From Branchinecta lynchi (Eukaryota > Arthropoda > Branchiopoda > Anostraca > Branchinectidae), in the NCBI GenBank assembly GCA_023053575.1, contig JAKZAP010000005.1:7626001-7690000 (forward strand): DNA of 64,000 bases, in the 5' to 3' direction. How positions within the stretch are numbered: position 1 is the stretch's first letter; each line of letters begins with the position of its first letter. The translations under genes and the position numbers were made by a program. Below are positions 1-11,409 of this stretch, one piece after another. The notes beneath the pieces are model-generated. The model had not been told where the DNA came from. It searched no databases and saw nothing but the letters and a program-made list of their open reading frames with translations.

Positions 1-799
1 TGTCCCGCTATGGCCCATTCATTCATTCAGGCTGCAGTTTTGCTGAACTTGCTCGAAAAGTCCCGTCATCCTTGGTTGTAAGTAAGGTTATGGCGGTCCG
101 AAAGGTGTCTTCTTCTCCTGGTAGCAAAACCCCATTTTCCATAATAGACCAGTTTAGAGGCATCTGACGGAAACACCGTACTGTTGTACCCTAGTGTTGT
201 TTTCGTATTATTTGTTTGTTAGTTTATGGTGAATGCTGAATTAAAAAGTTAATAATGGTAATAATAATAATACAAACAGTTTATCCTGCGTTTCGTCATA
301 AGAACCTACTTTCTTTTTCTACTTTCCAAACTCAAATGAAAACTACCTTCTGTTTTCAAACTTTTCATTTTCCCATCAAACATCCTCCTCTTTTCTGTAT
401 ACTTCCCTATCTACAAAATCTTTTTTAATCATATTTTTTATTAAAGTCATTTAATTTTTCACTCCGTTCAATCATTTACCTTAAAAATTCAAAAAACTCA
501 AACAGCCAAATCTGTGGGTCTGACCATTCATCAAAGTAGGCCTGCTCATCTTAATCGCAAAGTACACAAAATACTTTGAGGCGAAAAAGACATTTTGATG
601 ATCCATGATGCAAGATCATTGTTGCCTCAAGGATTTGGCTTGCAAATGAATTTCTAGCTCCCTTAAAGTACGCATCTTAACCGCAAAGTGAAGAAAATAT
701 TTTTGACCAAACGGGATGATAAGAAAAGTTTGCTCCATGTCGTCGTTCAAGAATCGGTTGCTAAGCATTGCCATTTTCATGAGATGCTAGACTGGCCTA
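1..799. other. Unassigned non-coding DNA
   Basis: I see no gene here. There is a short ATTC repeat near 15-27 and an AAT-rich microsatellite near 253-271. Open frames in this stretch are short and resemble nothing I recognise. Confidence 0.5.
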
Positions 800-880
800 T
801 GGTGATGGTACACTGTAACCTAGAATTAAGTGTTAACGCAACGGATACAAATGATAATGTAAAACAACGATATATGTTAC
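800..880 (+). repeat. Family C fragment, left part
   Basis: The stretch with AACCTAGAATTAAGTG, AACGCAACGG and AATGTAAAACAA matches an internal segment of family C seen at 16380-16440 and 17960-18030. It resumes at 1466 after an insertion of element H1, so 800-880 and 1466-1650 were once contiguous. Confidence 0.7.
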
Positions 881-1465
881 ATATTTGGCGGTGCAAAACG
901 GATAAGTCAGCTACACTTTTTTTAGAGCTATATTTCGGCCATTCTTGGCCAGGGTCATATCATCTTCAGGCTCAAACCGCTCACTTGTGGAAAAATAAAC
1001 AAAGATTCTTCCTTAAATATCTGATTTTGTGGACTTCTTCTCTGAAAATTGGTTGAAGTTAAAGCTGGTGCTGTGATTTCATTCTGGACACGGCTCCTGT
1101 TTTTGCGGTTGTATTGGGTTGTCGAGTAGACATTCTTCCGAATTTTTGTTTTTGAGTCGCCTGTCTCTTCTTCTTCTTTCCAGCTAAGATGGATACGTGT
1201 CGGCGGCATATGTAGGCGATTTGAAGTTCCGTACTAATCTTTAACTTCAACCAATTTTCAGAGAAGAAGTCCACAAAATCAGATATTTACGGAATAATCT
1301 TTGTTTGTTTTTCCACAAGTTCATTTTCCAGTTTCAGCGGTTTGAGCCTGTAGAGGAACCCTTGCCAAGAAGGGCCGAAATATAGCTCTAATAAAATGTA
1401 GCTGACTTATCCGTTTTGCACCATCAACTATGATTCGACGTCAGCTTGGGCGGAAAGATTAGTAG
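881..1465. mobile_element. Inverted-repeat element H1 with 9-bp target duplication
   Basis: Two long arms, 890-1064 and 1239-1422, are inverted copies of each other with some mismatches and indels. Shared landmarks are GGTGCAAAACGG, AGTCAGCTAC, TATTTCGGCC and GACTTCTTCTCTGAAAATTG. The element is flanked by ATATGTTAC at 872-880 and 1466-1474, and removing it restores a continuous family C sequence. No ORF with a recognisable transposase was seen. The open frames at 688-1056 and 955-1274 lie across the arms and are probably not genes. It is related to the palindrome at 27848-28113. Confidence 0.75.
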
Positions 1466-1650
1466 ATATGTTACGCAATAATTAATAGAGGTATTTTGGT
1501 ATTTTGAACTAAAAAGCTATGGATAGCTTTATAATGCCAACTAGGCTATACAAGATAATGTTCCAAGTTTCCACAAGTCGACGATGTCTACGAATGTAAA
1601 GGATAAAATTCAACTGGCTGCAAAGTCAATTTAGTCCCTACTTCCGATAT
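1466..1650 (+). repeat. Family C fragment, right part
   Basis: ATAATTAATAG, GGATAGCTTTATAAT, CCAACTAG, GATGTCTACGA and GCAAAGTCAATTTAGTCCC occur in the same order in C1 around 17210-17370. Copy A1 starts where this fragment stops. Confidence 0.75.
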
Positions 1651-2780
1651 TTTTTTTATGGCACTTGAGCTTACTCAAGTGCCATATAGCGATTGTTATT
1701 TCTGTCCGTCAGTCGGTCTGTCGGTCTGTCGGTCTGTCGGTCCCGGTTTTGCTAGTTCGGGCACTTCCAGATAAGCTAGGACGATGAAACTTGGCAAGCA
1801 TATCAGGAACTGGACCAGATTAAATTAGAAATTGTCGCTTCCTCGATCCGACCATCTGGAGGGGAGTGGAGGGAGGGGGAATCCGGAAAAAATAGGAAAA
1901 ATGAGATATTTTTAGCTTACGAACGGGTGATCGGATCTTAATGAAACTTGATACATGGAAGGATTTCGTGTCTCAGACCCTCCATTTTAAATCCAGACCG
2001 GATCCGGTGACACTGGGGGGAGTTAGAGGGGGAAACCGGAAATCTTGGAAAACACTTAGAGTGGAGGGATCCGAATGAAACTTGGTGAAAAGTACAAGCA
2101 AGAGTCCTAGATACGTGACTGATATAACCGGAACGGATCCGCTCACTTTGGGGGAGTTGGGGGGGGGGAGAGAAGTCCGAATTTGTAGTGATCCCGCGAG
2201 TTCCGTGCTTCCTGATGTGCTGGGACGATGGAAATTGACAGGCATGTCTGGGACCCGACCAGCTTAAATAGGAAATCATCAATTCCCCGATTCGACCATC
2301 TGGGGGGGGGGGGGAGTGGAGGGAGGGTGAAGCCAAAATTTGAGGTATTTTTAGCTTGCGAACGGGTGATCGGATCTTGATGAAAATTGATATTTAGGAT
2401 GACCTCGTGTCTCAGACACCTCACTTTAAATCCGGGCCGGATCCGATGACACTGGGGGGAGTTGGAGGAGGGAACCGGAAATTTTGAGAAACGCTTAAAG
2501 TGGAGGGATCGGGATGAAACTTGGTGGGAAAAACAAGCACAGGTCCTAGAAACGTCATTGACATACCGGACCGGATCAGGACACTGTGGGGGAGTTGGGG
2601 TGGGGAACCGGAAATTTTGAGAAACGCTTAAAGTGGAGGGATCGGGATGAAACTTGGTGGGAAAAACAAGCACAGGTCCTAGACACGTCATTGACATAAC
2701 CGGACCGGATCAGGGCACTGTGGGGGAGTTGGGATTGCCAGATTGGGATAGACATTGCCATATGAGCTTCTATCTCTTTT
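1651..2780 (+). mobile_element. Family A element, copy A1
   Basis: The left end has T-rich DNA and the hairpin TGGCACTTG/CAAGTGCCA, then repeated GTCTGTCG. The right end is TTGCCATATGAGCTTC followed by a decayed CTTGTTT terminus. The core is made of degenerate units of roughly 120-130 bp. Each has a (G)ATGAAACTTG motif, a GGACCGGATCCG-like motif and a G-run. Open frames on both strands here are by-products of the repeat. Two near-identical unit copies lie at about 2500-2570 and 2620-2700. Confidence 0.85.
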
Positions 2781-3840
2781 TATACTTCTTGTAGTCTAAA
2801 ACGTCTTCAAGCCAAACGGGCAAGGGCTTTTGCCAAACCAAAACCATTTACTGAAGAAATAATTCAGAGAGGCAAACCTGATCTATAGTAGGCTATGTAT
2901 CATTTGTAAAAGCTAATTTCACAGACTATTACGTTCTAAGTTTTATGTTTCGAAAGGTCTGAGAGGCTTTCGTTGAAAGGTTTCCTGCACACTGTCAGTT
3001 TGGGTGCTGTAACGGTGGTTCATTCGTCGTCTACTGTCAAATCGGCAGAAATCTCCTGCCCTAAACCTCAACTACGTGGTAATCTCCCTTGAATATCCCC
3101 TTCTACTGGTAAAACACGTGTTTTCTACTCCCTACTGAGAATCTCTCTTTGCTTCCTACAACACTGCCTTCTACTTGCTGTGCCATCCTTCACTGGAGAT
3201 CAACTGCCTCTCCTACTCGCTCGTCACCTCTCTTGCACCTCCCTGGTCCCTGCGCCCCTGTAAAAAAAAGAAATAAGAGGCCTTCCCTTGATTGTCGCAG
3301 GCTCCCTCAAAATCAGAAACTCAGTTATGGTTACCTATGTACAGGAGAAACTTGCAAGATAGAGAAGAGGGTGTCAAAAAAGTTTCTTCTTGACACAAGT
3401 CACTCAAGCTTCTGAACCGGTGTGGTAGGAGAGATTGAATAACCTTCTGGATATTGAGGCTGTACAATGCTGCTGGTCGCGTTTGTGTGGATAGTAAACA
3501 TTTTGGATACGCGTGCTTTTGAAAAGATCACTCGGTAAATACATTAGCTTTCTACTTCAGTTATTATGGCTTTGGAAAGAAAGAAACCTGGGAGGAATCT
3601 GCCACTTTCAGATTCCGCGCTAAGCTTGATGTCGAGTAGTCTCGCGTATAGAATCGTAGAAGTAGTCGCTGTAGTCTTGTAGTCGGCCTCCCCGCAACGA
3701 AGAGTTGCTCTTAAACAGTTAACTGGAAAAAAAAAATTGCATTACCTTAAATTGTACTCCGGAGCAATCTAAGGCTGAAATTACAGAAAAGCTACAGACA
3801 TGCAAGTGGCATAAGAAAATGACGCATTTAATCCAGATTT
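2781..3840. other. Unassigned DNA
   Basis: No gene is recognisable. An 88-codon open frame at 3149-3415 is low-complexity and pyrimidine-rich at its start, with no family resemblance. Confidence 0.4.
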
Positions 3841-4430
3841 TAGGACAAGATAATTAACAATTAAAACAAACACAAATGCATATACCAACACAATAACTTT
3901 AGGATAACAGACATAGAACGAAAAAATAAAGAAACAAGCTTGCGGCAGTAATCTTCCTTCTCACAAACAAAAACGAGTATAAAATAAAACAGAAGAAATA
4001 TAATTGCTAGATAACATATACTTTTTGAGGGTCCTTTTAAAAACTTTTCGATCTTCAGACACTCTAATACTATCGGGCAAAGAGTTCCATATGTTTATAC
4101 CTACATGACAAATAGAAAAGCTAGATCTTGTACAAGGATATCGACTGGTAGAAAGATTAGACCGCCGTATCGTGTTATAATCATGAAATTGCTTGTTCAT
4201 AAAAGAGATTTTTAAAATCAGCAGGTAGTGACTCTTCTAATAGATAACGATAAACAAAGATCTGAATCCTGATGTAATGCTCCTATAGGATCAACACCTG
4301 TAAACATGTAATTGGTTTCGTCTAGTTCTTGGTACTTAATTCTGGCGCATCCCATTACAGCTTCCAGGGTTTTGTTTTGCTCTGACAGATCGTTCGAAAG
4401 TGAAATGACTCGGTTCCGCAAGAGATGACT
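3840..4430 (-). pseudogene. 3' end of a LINE, decayed reverse transcriptase C-terminus
   Basis: The minus-strand frame ending at 3961 reads through RRSNLSTSRYPCTRSSFS and NIWNSLPDSIRVSEDRKVFK. This is the typical C-terminal tail of CR1/L2/Jockey-type non-LTR reverse transcriptases, where 'WNSLP(D/E)' is followed by 'F+..LK'. Upstream the frame is interrupted between 4200 and 4218 and continues as a second piece to 4421 (CARIKYQELDETNYMF, LCLSLSIRRV). No catalytic core is present. The family assignment rests on this tail alone and the clade is not settled. Confidence 0.55.
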
Positions 4431-4569
4431 CCGGGTCCTTGTTTTCGAGAATGGTTTCTCAAGACGTCTCGAGTGCCCACGGGTTCTCCTTGATTCGTCG
4501 TTGTGAACAGTTGAGGAAGAGTAGCGTTGGTCAATAGCTTAAACGCCTGAATTACGTCTCATCGTATCA

Positions 4570-4602
4570 TGGCAAGTGCCATATGAGCTTACAGCTCTTG
4601 TC
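4570..4602 (+). repeat. Isolated right end of family A
   Basis: GCAAGTGCCATATGAGCTTA followed by CAGCTCTTGT matches the family A right terminus. No A core is recognisable to its left, so this is a solo end or a heavily decayed copy. Confidence 0.6.
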
Positions 4603-4732
4603 TAGGGAACCAAGGGATAGTTTGTGGGTAATTTTCAATCTAGTCGTTTCGGACTAAGGTCATTACGCAGCGTCATGATGGACTTCACCAGCTGCTCCGT
4701 TTCAAAATGTTGCATATTGCAAGAATTTGGGC

Positions 4733-7700
4733 TTTTTATGGCCCTTGCCCTTCGGCCAAGGGCCATATAGCGATCGTAATTTCTGTCCGTTGTCGGTTTG
4801 TCGGTCGGTCTGTTTGTCCCGGTTTTGCTTGTCTGGGCTAGTCAGATAAGCTAGGACGATGAAAATTGACAGGCGTATCAGGGACAGGACTAGATTAAAT
4901 TAGAAATAGTCACTTCCCCGATCCGACCATCTGGGGGGGAGTGGAGGGAGGGGGAGTCAGGAAAAATTAGAAAAAATGAAGTATTTTTAACTTTCGAACG
5001 GGTGGTCGGATCTTAATGAAACTTGATATATGGAACGACCTTGTGCCTCAAATCTCCCATTTTAGATCCAGACCGGATCCGGTGACGTTTGGGGGGAGCT
5101 GGAAGGGGGAAACCGGAAATCTTGGAAAACACTTAGAGCGGGGAGATCGGGATGAAACTTAGTGGAAAGAACAAGCACAAGTCGCAGATACGTGATTGAC
5201 ATAACCTGACCGGATCCGCTCACTTTGCGGATGTTGGGGGGGGGGGAGTTCGAGTTTCTAGTGATCCCGCGAGTTCGGTGCTTCCTGATGTGCTCGGACT
5301 ATGAAAATTGGCGGGCATGTCAGAGATCCGAACAGATTGACTTGAGAATAGTCGTTTCCCCAATTCGACCATCTGGGGGGGGGGGGGCTGGAGGGAGGGG
5401 GAATCCGGAAATATTAGGTATTTCTAACTTACGAACGGGTGATCGGATCTCAATGAAGCTTGATATGTAGAAAGACATCGTATCTCAGACATCCCATTTT
5501 AAATCCAGACCGGATCCTGTGACACTGGGGGGAGTTGGAGGGGAAACCGGGAATCTTGTGAAACGCTCTAAGCGGAAAGATCGGGATGAAACTTGTTGGA
5601 AAGAACAAGCACAAGCCCTAGATACGTGATTGACATAACCGGACAGGATCCGTTCACTGTGGGGAGTTGGGGGGGGGGTCCGAATTTCTAGTGATCCCGC
5701 GAGTTCGGCACTTCCTAGTGTGCTAGGATGGTCGATGAAACTTGGTAGGCGTGTAAGGGACCTTAAAGGTTAACTTGCGAATAGTTGTTTCCTCGATACG
5801 ACCATCCTGGGGACGAGGGAGGGGAATCCGGAAGTGAAGTATTATTACCTTGCGAACGGGTGATCGGATCTTAATGAAACTTGATATATAGAAAGATCTC
5901 GTTTCTCAGACGCCTCATTTTAAGTCCGGACCGGATCCGGTGATATTGAGGGGAGTCGGGGGAGGTGAACCAGAAATCTTGGGAAACGGTTCGAGGGGAG
6001 GGTTCGGTATGAAACTTGGTGGGAAGAACAAGCAAGAGTCCTACATACGTGACTGACATAAATGGAACGAATCCGGTCACTGTGTGGGAGGGCGAGCGAG
6101 GGGAGGGTCCGAGTTTCTATTGATCCCACGAGTGCGTTCCAACGGGTGATCGGATGAAACTTCCGATGAAATGAAACTTGATATTTGGAAAGACACAGAG
6201 TCTCAGTTCAAATCCAGGTCGGATCCGGCGACTTTAGCAGGAGCCAGAGGGGGGAACCGGAAATCTTTGGAAACGCTTAGGAAGAACAAGCGCAAGTCCT
6301 AGATACATTGTTGACATAACAGGACCAGACTCGGACACTGTGGGGGAGTTTGGGGGGGGGGGCTTAATTCTAGAGATCCCGCAATTTTCTAGGAAGATGA
6401 AACTTTGAAGACATAAAAATTTGACATACACAACAAGACCAAAGGTGTCGATGGGATCCCAAAAATCTAATATTTGATTCAGACAATTGGGTCTTGTCTT
6501 CGACAGATCCAGTCTATGCCAGGCTAATCATCAGAGAAAACCAAGTTCAGATATACCTATATAGGCCATATCTATTTTGACGATACTGACCGAGACTTCA
6601 TGCTTTACTTCTGCCAAGTTTCCGGTTTCGCCCGAAAGTCCAGCAAAAGAGAAAATTCAGAAACAAATCCAGTGTATGAAACATCTAATCAACTTTGAAG
6701 AAAAGTTTGACTTACAAAAAATTCCGGTTACAGCCGGATTCCTTACTAATTATATGTCCGGGTAAAACATGTTATTCATATACAGACTCAGGCTCTCTTC
6801 TTATCCCTCAATCTGTCATCTAACAGAACTTTTGCTTTTAACAAATCTTCCAGTATTGACCGGATTCCGGGCGAACTAGTAGTCCGGCGAGAAATTATTT
6901 TCACCATCGTGTTCAGCATGTCTTTTTACTCCTAAATTGAACATTTCATCAACTTCAAATGAAACTTTTACTTTTAACCATTTTTCTAGTTTTCGCCGGA
7001 TTCCGGACGAACTACTTGTCCGGCGAGGAAACGGTTTTCACTATCGTGCTCAGCATGTCTGCTTACCCCATAATCGACTATCAGATTAGCTGTCTAAAAA
7101 CATTTTGTTTGTCCCTTAATTTAACCCCCTCCCCAACCCCTAAATGTAGATCTACATTGCCCATCTACGAACTTGGCCTTAACCTTGACCCAATGAATCC
7201 CCAAACCAAGTTTCAACAAAATATCTCATTCCCTTCGAGAGTGCTCACAGACAGACGAACAGACGGACATTTTTGCGATGTCATAGGTATCCCTCCACTT
7301 CCGTTTTGGGATCCCAAAAACCAAACAGATAGACAAAATAGCATGCAAGTTGGACACTGTCGAGCTTATGCGACCTTGATTTGTTATTTGGCGTCCGGAC
7401 ATGACCCGGCCAAGGTAGGGGGTCGGGGAAGCGGGACTTAGATATTTGCAGATAGGCTCTGCTTCGACTCCAGTCAAACTTTATGGACTTGACCAGGATA
7501 AGTCAGAGATTCGACATTTATGTTTCCGAGTCGTATACAGCAACAGTGGGCGAAGCTGGAAGGGAAGTCACGGAAATGTTGTGGCTCCCATACGGGTCAA
7601 ACAAGTGGATTATTTGAATGAAACTTGAAAGGTACAGAGATCGTATGCCTTAGATGATATATTCTAAGGTTTGAACAGGATCCGACCACTGCGGGGGGGG

Positions 7701-8062
7701 GGGGGAGATTCACCGGAAGATCCCCAAAAATTGCTCAGATTAAAGTGAACGATAGGTGGTAAGAAAAAATGCTTCAGATGATCCAGTTAGAAGCCCGGAC
7801 CAGATTCGGTCGCGGTGTATGGGGGTTGGAAGGGGGTACCGGAAACTTGAGTACGTCTAGAGACATAGCGAGTGGATTTCTTGGGTTGAAACTTGGAAGG
7901 TTGGCGATGGCTTGGAGGTGATGTCGGAAATTTTCAGATTTGACTGGATCTAGATATCCTAATTCTAGGTCCGAACAGCATTTTTGGATTGCGGGTGTTC
8001 CCTTCTACTTCCTATTACCACCTACTCTTAAGAAGTGCCATATGAGCTCGTAGCTCTTGTTT
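4733..8062 (+). mobile_element. Family A element, copy A2 (contains nested B1)
   Basis: The left hairpin is TGGCCCTTGCCCTTCGGCCA followed by AGGGCCA, then GTCGGTCTGTTTGTCC. The right terminus is AAGTGCCATATGAGCTCG plus TAGCTCTTGTTT. The core is long and shows a three-unit higher-order period near 385 bp. Unit one carries GGACGATGAAA and GTCCGACCATCTGGGG-like text. Unit two carries GAACGGGTGATCGGATC. Unit three carries GATCGGGATGAAAC and AACAAGCACAAG. A family B element interrupts it at 6434-7317. No real ORF. Confidence 0.88.
6434..7317 (-). mobile_element. Family B element, copy B1, nested in A2
   Basis: In + reading it starts CAAGACCAAAGGTGTCGATG and ends CGTTTTGGGATCCCAAAA. The flanks (GACATACACAA on the left, ACCAAACAGATAG on the right) rejoin to match the uninterrupted A7 sequence at 46457-46477. 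This defines the B boundaries and shows no obvious target duplication. It contains about five degenerate units with CCGGA..AAC(T)ACTTGTCCGG(CG)AG motifs, and an ACAGACGGAC microsatellite next to the right hairpin. The 160-codon frame at 6959-7441 crosses the element end and is not a gene. Confidence 0.88.
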
Positions 8063-8199
8063 AAAACATAGCGAATGGAAAGAATTTTTGAAAATATGTT
8101 CCACTAGTGCAGATTTGAAAGTATAGTTGTGGCAGTGTCCGTTGGAAAGGGCGTGGCAATTTGTTTTCCATGTTCAGCGAGTCGCTTTCCGAAAGTAAG

Positions 8200-9160
8200 T
8201 TATCTATGTCCTGCCGACATCATGCTTTCCGCAATCAAAGGGCATTCAACAAATTTGATCTTGATTTCTTTTCCGATTTTTAGGTAGGACAGTAAAGTAT
8301 TACTGAATCTGGAAAAGATTCGGATGTTGTACTTTTTCAAGCTTTGGACAATTTTTTCGTCAATCAAGGACGCATGGAAGATTAACACTAGCATTCTTTT
8401 CTTCTGTTCGTTATTAATAGGGGTACTAACAGTATTTTTGGAGGCGGAATTTAGCTTCAGTCCTGTTTTGATGGTCTGTCCAACAAGCCAAACAGGACAC
8501 CCAAAATGTGTCAAAGTTCATTATTACAGGTTGGCTAGTGAGATAACTATTCCATGTTTTAAATATTCCTGTTGGTATGAGTGGTGTGCTATATAGAGTG
8601 GGTGGTTTTTCTGTAGACTGAGCAGAGAAAACTTCTTCTCCGTTAGCAATCACTATACTTAGGCATGGCAGCTTTTGAGCGTCATTTTCACATCCGATCG
8701 TATACTAGATTGTCAGTTTGATTGTGTTTAAGGCGTCGACGAGCCCCACATTTTCTGTTTTTTTGCCTTCGCGAGTTCCCCTGCTTAATACCAGGCCCGT
8801 ATCCAGGGGGTGGGGGGGGGGGGTTCACCCCCCCCATACAAAAATAATTATTTTTTGTATAGACTTTTCCCTCTGATCCATGTCTTTTTTGTAATTTTTA
8901 TCCGACCCGCAGGCAACCCCCCCCCCCCCGAAATAAGTCACTGGACACGGTCCTGTGTAATACCATTGTCAACATACCGTTTGTAGAAACTTGGAACCAT
9001 CGGTGCAATGCTAAATGCAATTTCTTCAATTTTACCCAGTGTTAATTCAGCAGGTGCTTGTGAGATAGAACTTTCCATTGCTGCATCAATTTGCCAATAG
9101 AATTGACCCCATCTAAGTGAAACAGGAAGATTCCCAACAAGTTTAAAGCAGTCTTGGATC
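8200..9160 (-). pseudogene. Decayed Penelope-like retroelement (reverse transcriptase remnants)
   Basis: The minus strand from about 9155 reads CFKLVGNLPV, RWGQFYWQIDAAMESSIS, then PMVPSFYKRYVDNGI. This is the Penelope-like element pattern 'FY.QIDG.AMGSP ... P.FYRRYVDD'. The catalytic YVDD is YVDN, and GVAMGSP is AAMESS. After a hAT MITE insertion the reading continues near 8700 with KLPCLSIVIANGEEVFSAQ, KPPTLYSTPLIPTGIF and KTWNSYLTSQP. The frame then shifts into the frame at 8514-8200, which has LKKYNIRIFSRFSNTLLSYL, matching the 'K(H/Y)NI.VF..(S/T)N.L' region between the reverse transcriptase and GIY-YIG domains. The endonuclease itself is not seen. The element is dead through several frameshifts, the insertion and the lost catalytic Asp. 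The 90-codon + frame at 8324-8596 is a shadow. Family call is from memory of motifs, without an alignment. Confidence 0.7.
8792..8955. mobile_element. hAT-type MITE, family E, copy E1
   Basis: The termini are CAGGCCCGTATCCAGG and the inverted, decayed CACTGGACACGGTCCTG. The flanks CTTAATAC (8784-8791) and TGTAATAC (8956-8963) match at 6 of 8 positions. The interior has a G-run, AAAATAATTATTTTTTGTAT, CCCTCTGATC and a C-run. It splits the Penelope-like reverse transcriptase. Confidence 0.75.
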
Positions 9161-9835
9161 GCTCAGAGTTATGGAGGTTTTGTCTGCTAGTTTAGAAAAC
9201 CTTCACATTCGGTATGGTCTGGAAACGTCAAAATTCCTGCACACCAGACAAAACTATTCGAGGCGCTGTTGAGATCAAGAAGGGCCGAGCAGGCCTAATT
9301 CGAAATACAGGCGAGTGATCCGTACCGAAATCCTGGTAGGGTGTTATTGATGAAGGAAAATTCAAACCTCAGGCTCTCTTATTAATGACAAAATTGAAGT
9401 TAGTCAAAATGTTGAAAAAAACTCCCATGTGATCGCCTAAATCGAGGCAACAAAAACAGTAGGCGTGTATGTATTAATAACAAACACACAGGATAAAATG
9501 TGGGGTAAATCTTTGGGATCGAGTAAAAGAAGGAAAGGAAAGGATAGGCACGATGCACGAGAATAACAGATAAGCACACTAAAACCAGGAAACGCAAACT
9601 AAAACAAGGAAAGATGCACCATGCCTTTCTTTTCCTTTTCTGCTTTTAATCTAAATTTTCTAAATCTTCGCTTCAGCTTCTCATTCTTTAGTATAGACTG
9701 TAATCCGATAAGATGTCTTCCAGAAATTATCGGTGAACCACCTGCTCCTTCAGTTAAGGATTGCGTTTTTACGTGTTTTCTTGTGTTTAAAAGATCGTAA
9801 AAGGGTACTAAACATTTACGGCTGTATCGTTAGCG
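9161..9835. other. Unassigned DNA
   Basis: No gene or repeat family is recognised. Short open frames (for example 9400-9597) show no recognisable domain. Confidence 0.4.
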
Positions 9836-9839
9836 TATA

Positions 9840-10100
9840 CTCAATATGACTAAGTCCAAAATACGCCAGTGGTCCTCAGGAAGAATGAGTAAACGTGTCC
9901 GTAACGACTCAATCTTTGGGAGCAGATGTGACACCACTTCTGCCTTTCTTCCGCTAGGTGCCCGGAGAGGCCGGAAATTTTGCATCGGTAACGAGAGATA
10001 GTCATCAAGAGTATTGGGACAAGATTCAAAAATGAGTTGACAGTCAGGGATAGAATCAGGGGTAGCCCATGTAGAAACAATGGCAGCCAATACGGAATAA
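9840..10100 (-). repeat. Dispersed repeat family J, copy 1
   Basis: On the minus strand it contains ACTCTTGATGACTATCTCTC, CGATGCAAAATTTCCGG and GAGGACCACTGGCGTATTTT. Related copies lie at 36285-36442 and 55650-55750, with a short right-side piece at 27477-27545. One frame reads TLDDYLSLPMQN here and at 55650. It may be a SINE or a fragment of a coding transposon. I cannot assign it. Confidence 0.55.
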
Positions 10101-10109
10101 AACTGCGCA

Positions 10110-11400
10110 ACTTGTATAATAAAACTGAAATGAAACTGAATCTAGACAGATTGGCATGATTGTCCTTGGGGACGTACTGATAGTTCGAGAGTCAGCCTAA
10201 CATGTCTCTTCTCGTCTAAAGTGCCACAATAGGGTTTGGAAATTTTCTGGCTTTTTCACTAGTTTATCTGAACAAGACATGATTAAAGAATGATAGGTTC
10301 AAGTAGAAGCAGTAGTAGGATACGTACAGCACAACTACAGTACCCTACTTAGACACAGACAAAGCAAAACTAGAAAGATAGGCAAAGCTAAGTTTGTGGA
10401 GTTCGAGAGATCAATTGCGATGTAAATTATGGGATGCTTGTTATGTGTTACAGGAAAGCCAAGTCAAACTTAGGTTATTCATTCGTTCACTTTTCGCCTA
10501 ACTAAAGCCCGACGAGTACCCTTGCCAGAAAGTGCCAAGACATTGATAAAGCAACCTTACTTGATTTAGTGCGACAGAAAAGAAAGATGACCTTCTGGGT
10601 CTGTTTCTGTAGCGACAATGGTAAATTGATATTTACAATAATACCAAACAAACGGTACCATTGAATCTGATTTAAACCGGAAAGTTCGAAAAGAACAACT
10701 TCCTACTGTGAAAAATTATAAGGTGTTATAACTTTTCTCGAACAGGTATGTAGTGTATATCTTCCTATGTCCCACAGGTGACAATGACAATGAGTTTTAT
10801 AGAGGTTGATCCGATATCGTATCAGCCTCCAGAGAAGATGATACGAAGCCCTATCAACCTCCGCAGGAGTTCATCGAGCAAATTTCCTCAACTATTGAAA
10901 AGTAGAACCTGACCTTCAAAATACAGAAGAGTTCTGAAAAAATTGCAGAAAAAATTTTCAAAACTGAAAGAAAATTTTAATTTCCTAGCCAACCACCCTG
11001 GTCCCTGGGTGGTTGGCCTACCTTGTTACAATCACATTCCTAATGAAAATGCAACTTGTCAACTGAAACAACATTACTTCCAGCTTACTTCAGGTTCTTT
11101 CCTCTACTCTCCAAAAGGCAGCTATTCAGCAATTACTACAGTATTTTTTCTTGTTGTTGCACTGATTAACAGCCCATTAATAAAAACTTCAGTGTTACCA
11201 TTTTTCTGATCGAAGATCGAACCTGTGACTTTTGGCTGAAAAAAACAATGACATTCTGGCACCTACGAAACTTGATTCCTTTTACCAACTATCGACGAGA
11301 AATCTCGCTTTATCGTCTTCATAACTATACGCCTCAACTTTTATGCTTAATTTTTGCATTTACTGGTAAGGAATCGGTCGCAGAGTTCTTGATCGCTTTG
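10110..11400. other. Unassigned DNA
   Basis: No gene, RNA or repeat could be supported. An 88-codon frame at 10943-11209 has no recognisable domain. Its end is hydrophobic but it lacks supporting context. Confidence 0.4.
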
Positions 11401-11409
11401 TCGAAGAAA

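Noticed and set aside
6959..7441. 160-codon frame, one of the longest in the window
   Set aside because: It runs from inside family B across its end into family A, so it cannot be one ancestral gene.
10943..11209. 88-codon frame with a hydrophobic end
   Set aside because: No family resemblance, no splice or promoter evidence, and its length is expected by chance in AT-rich DNA.
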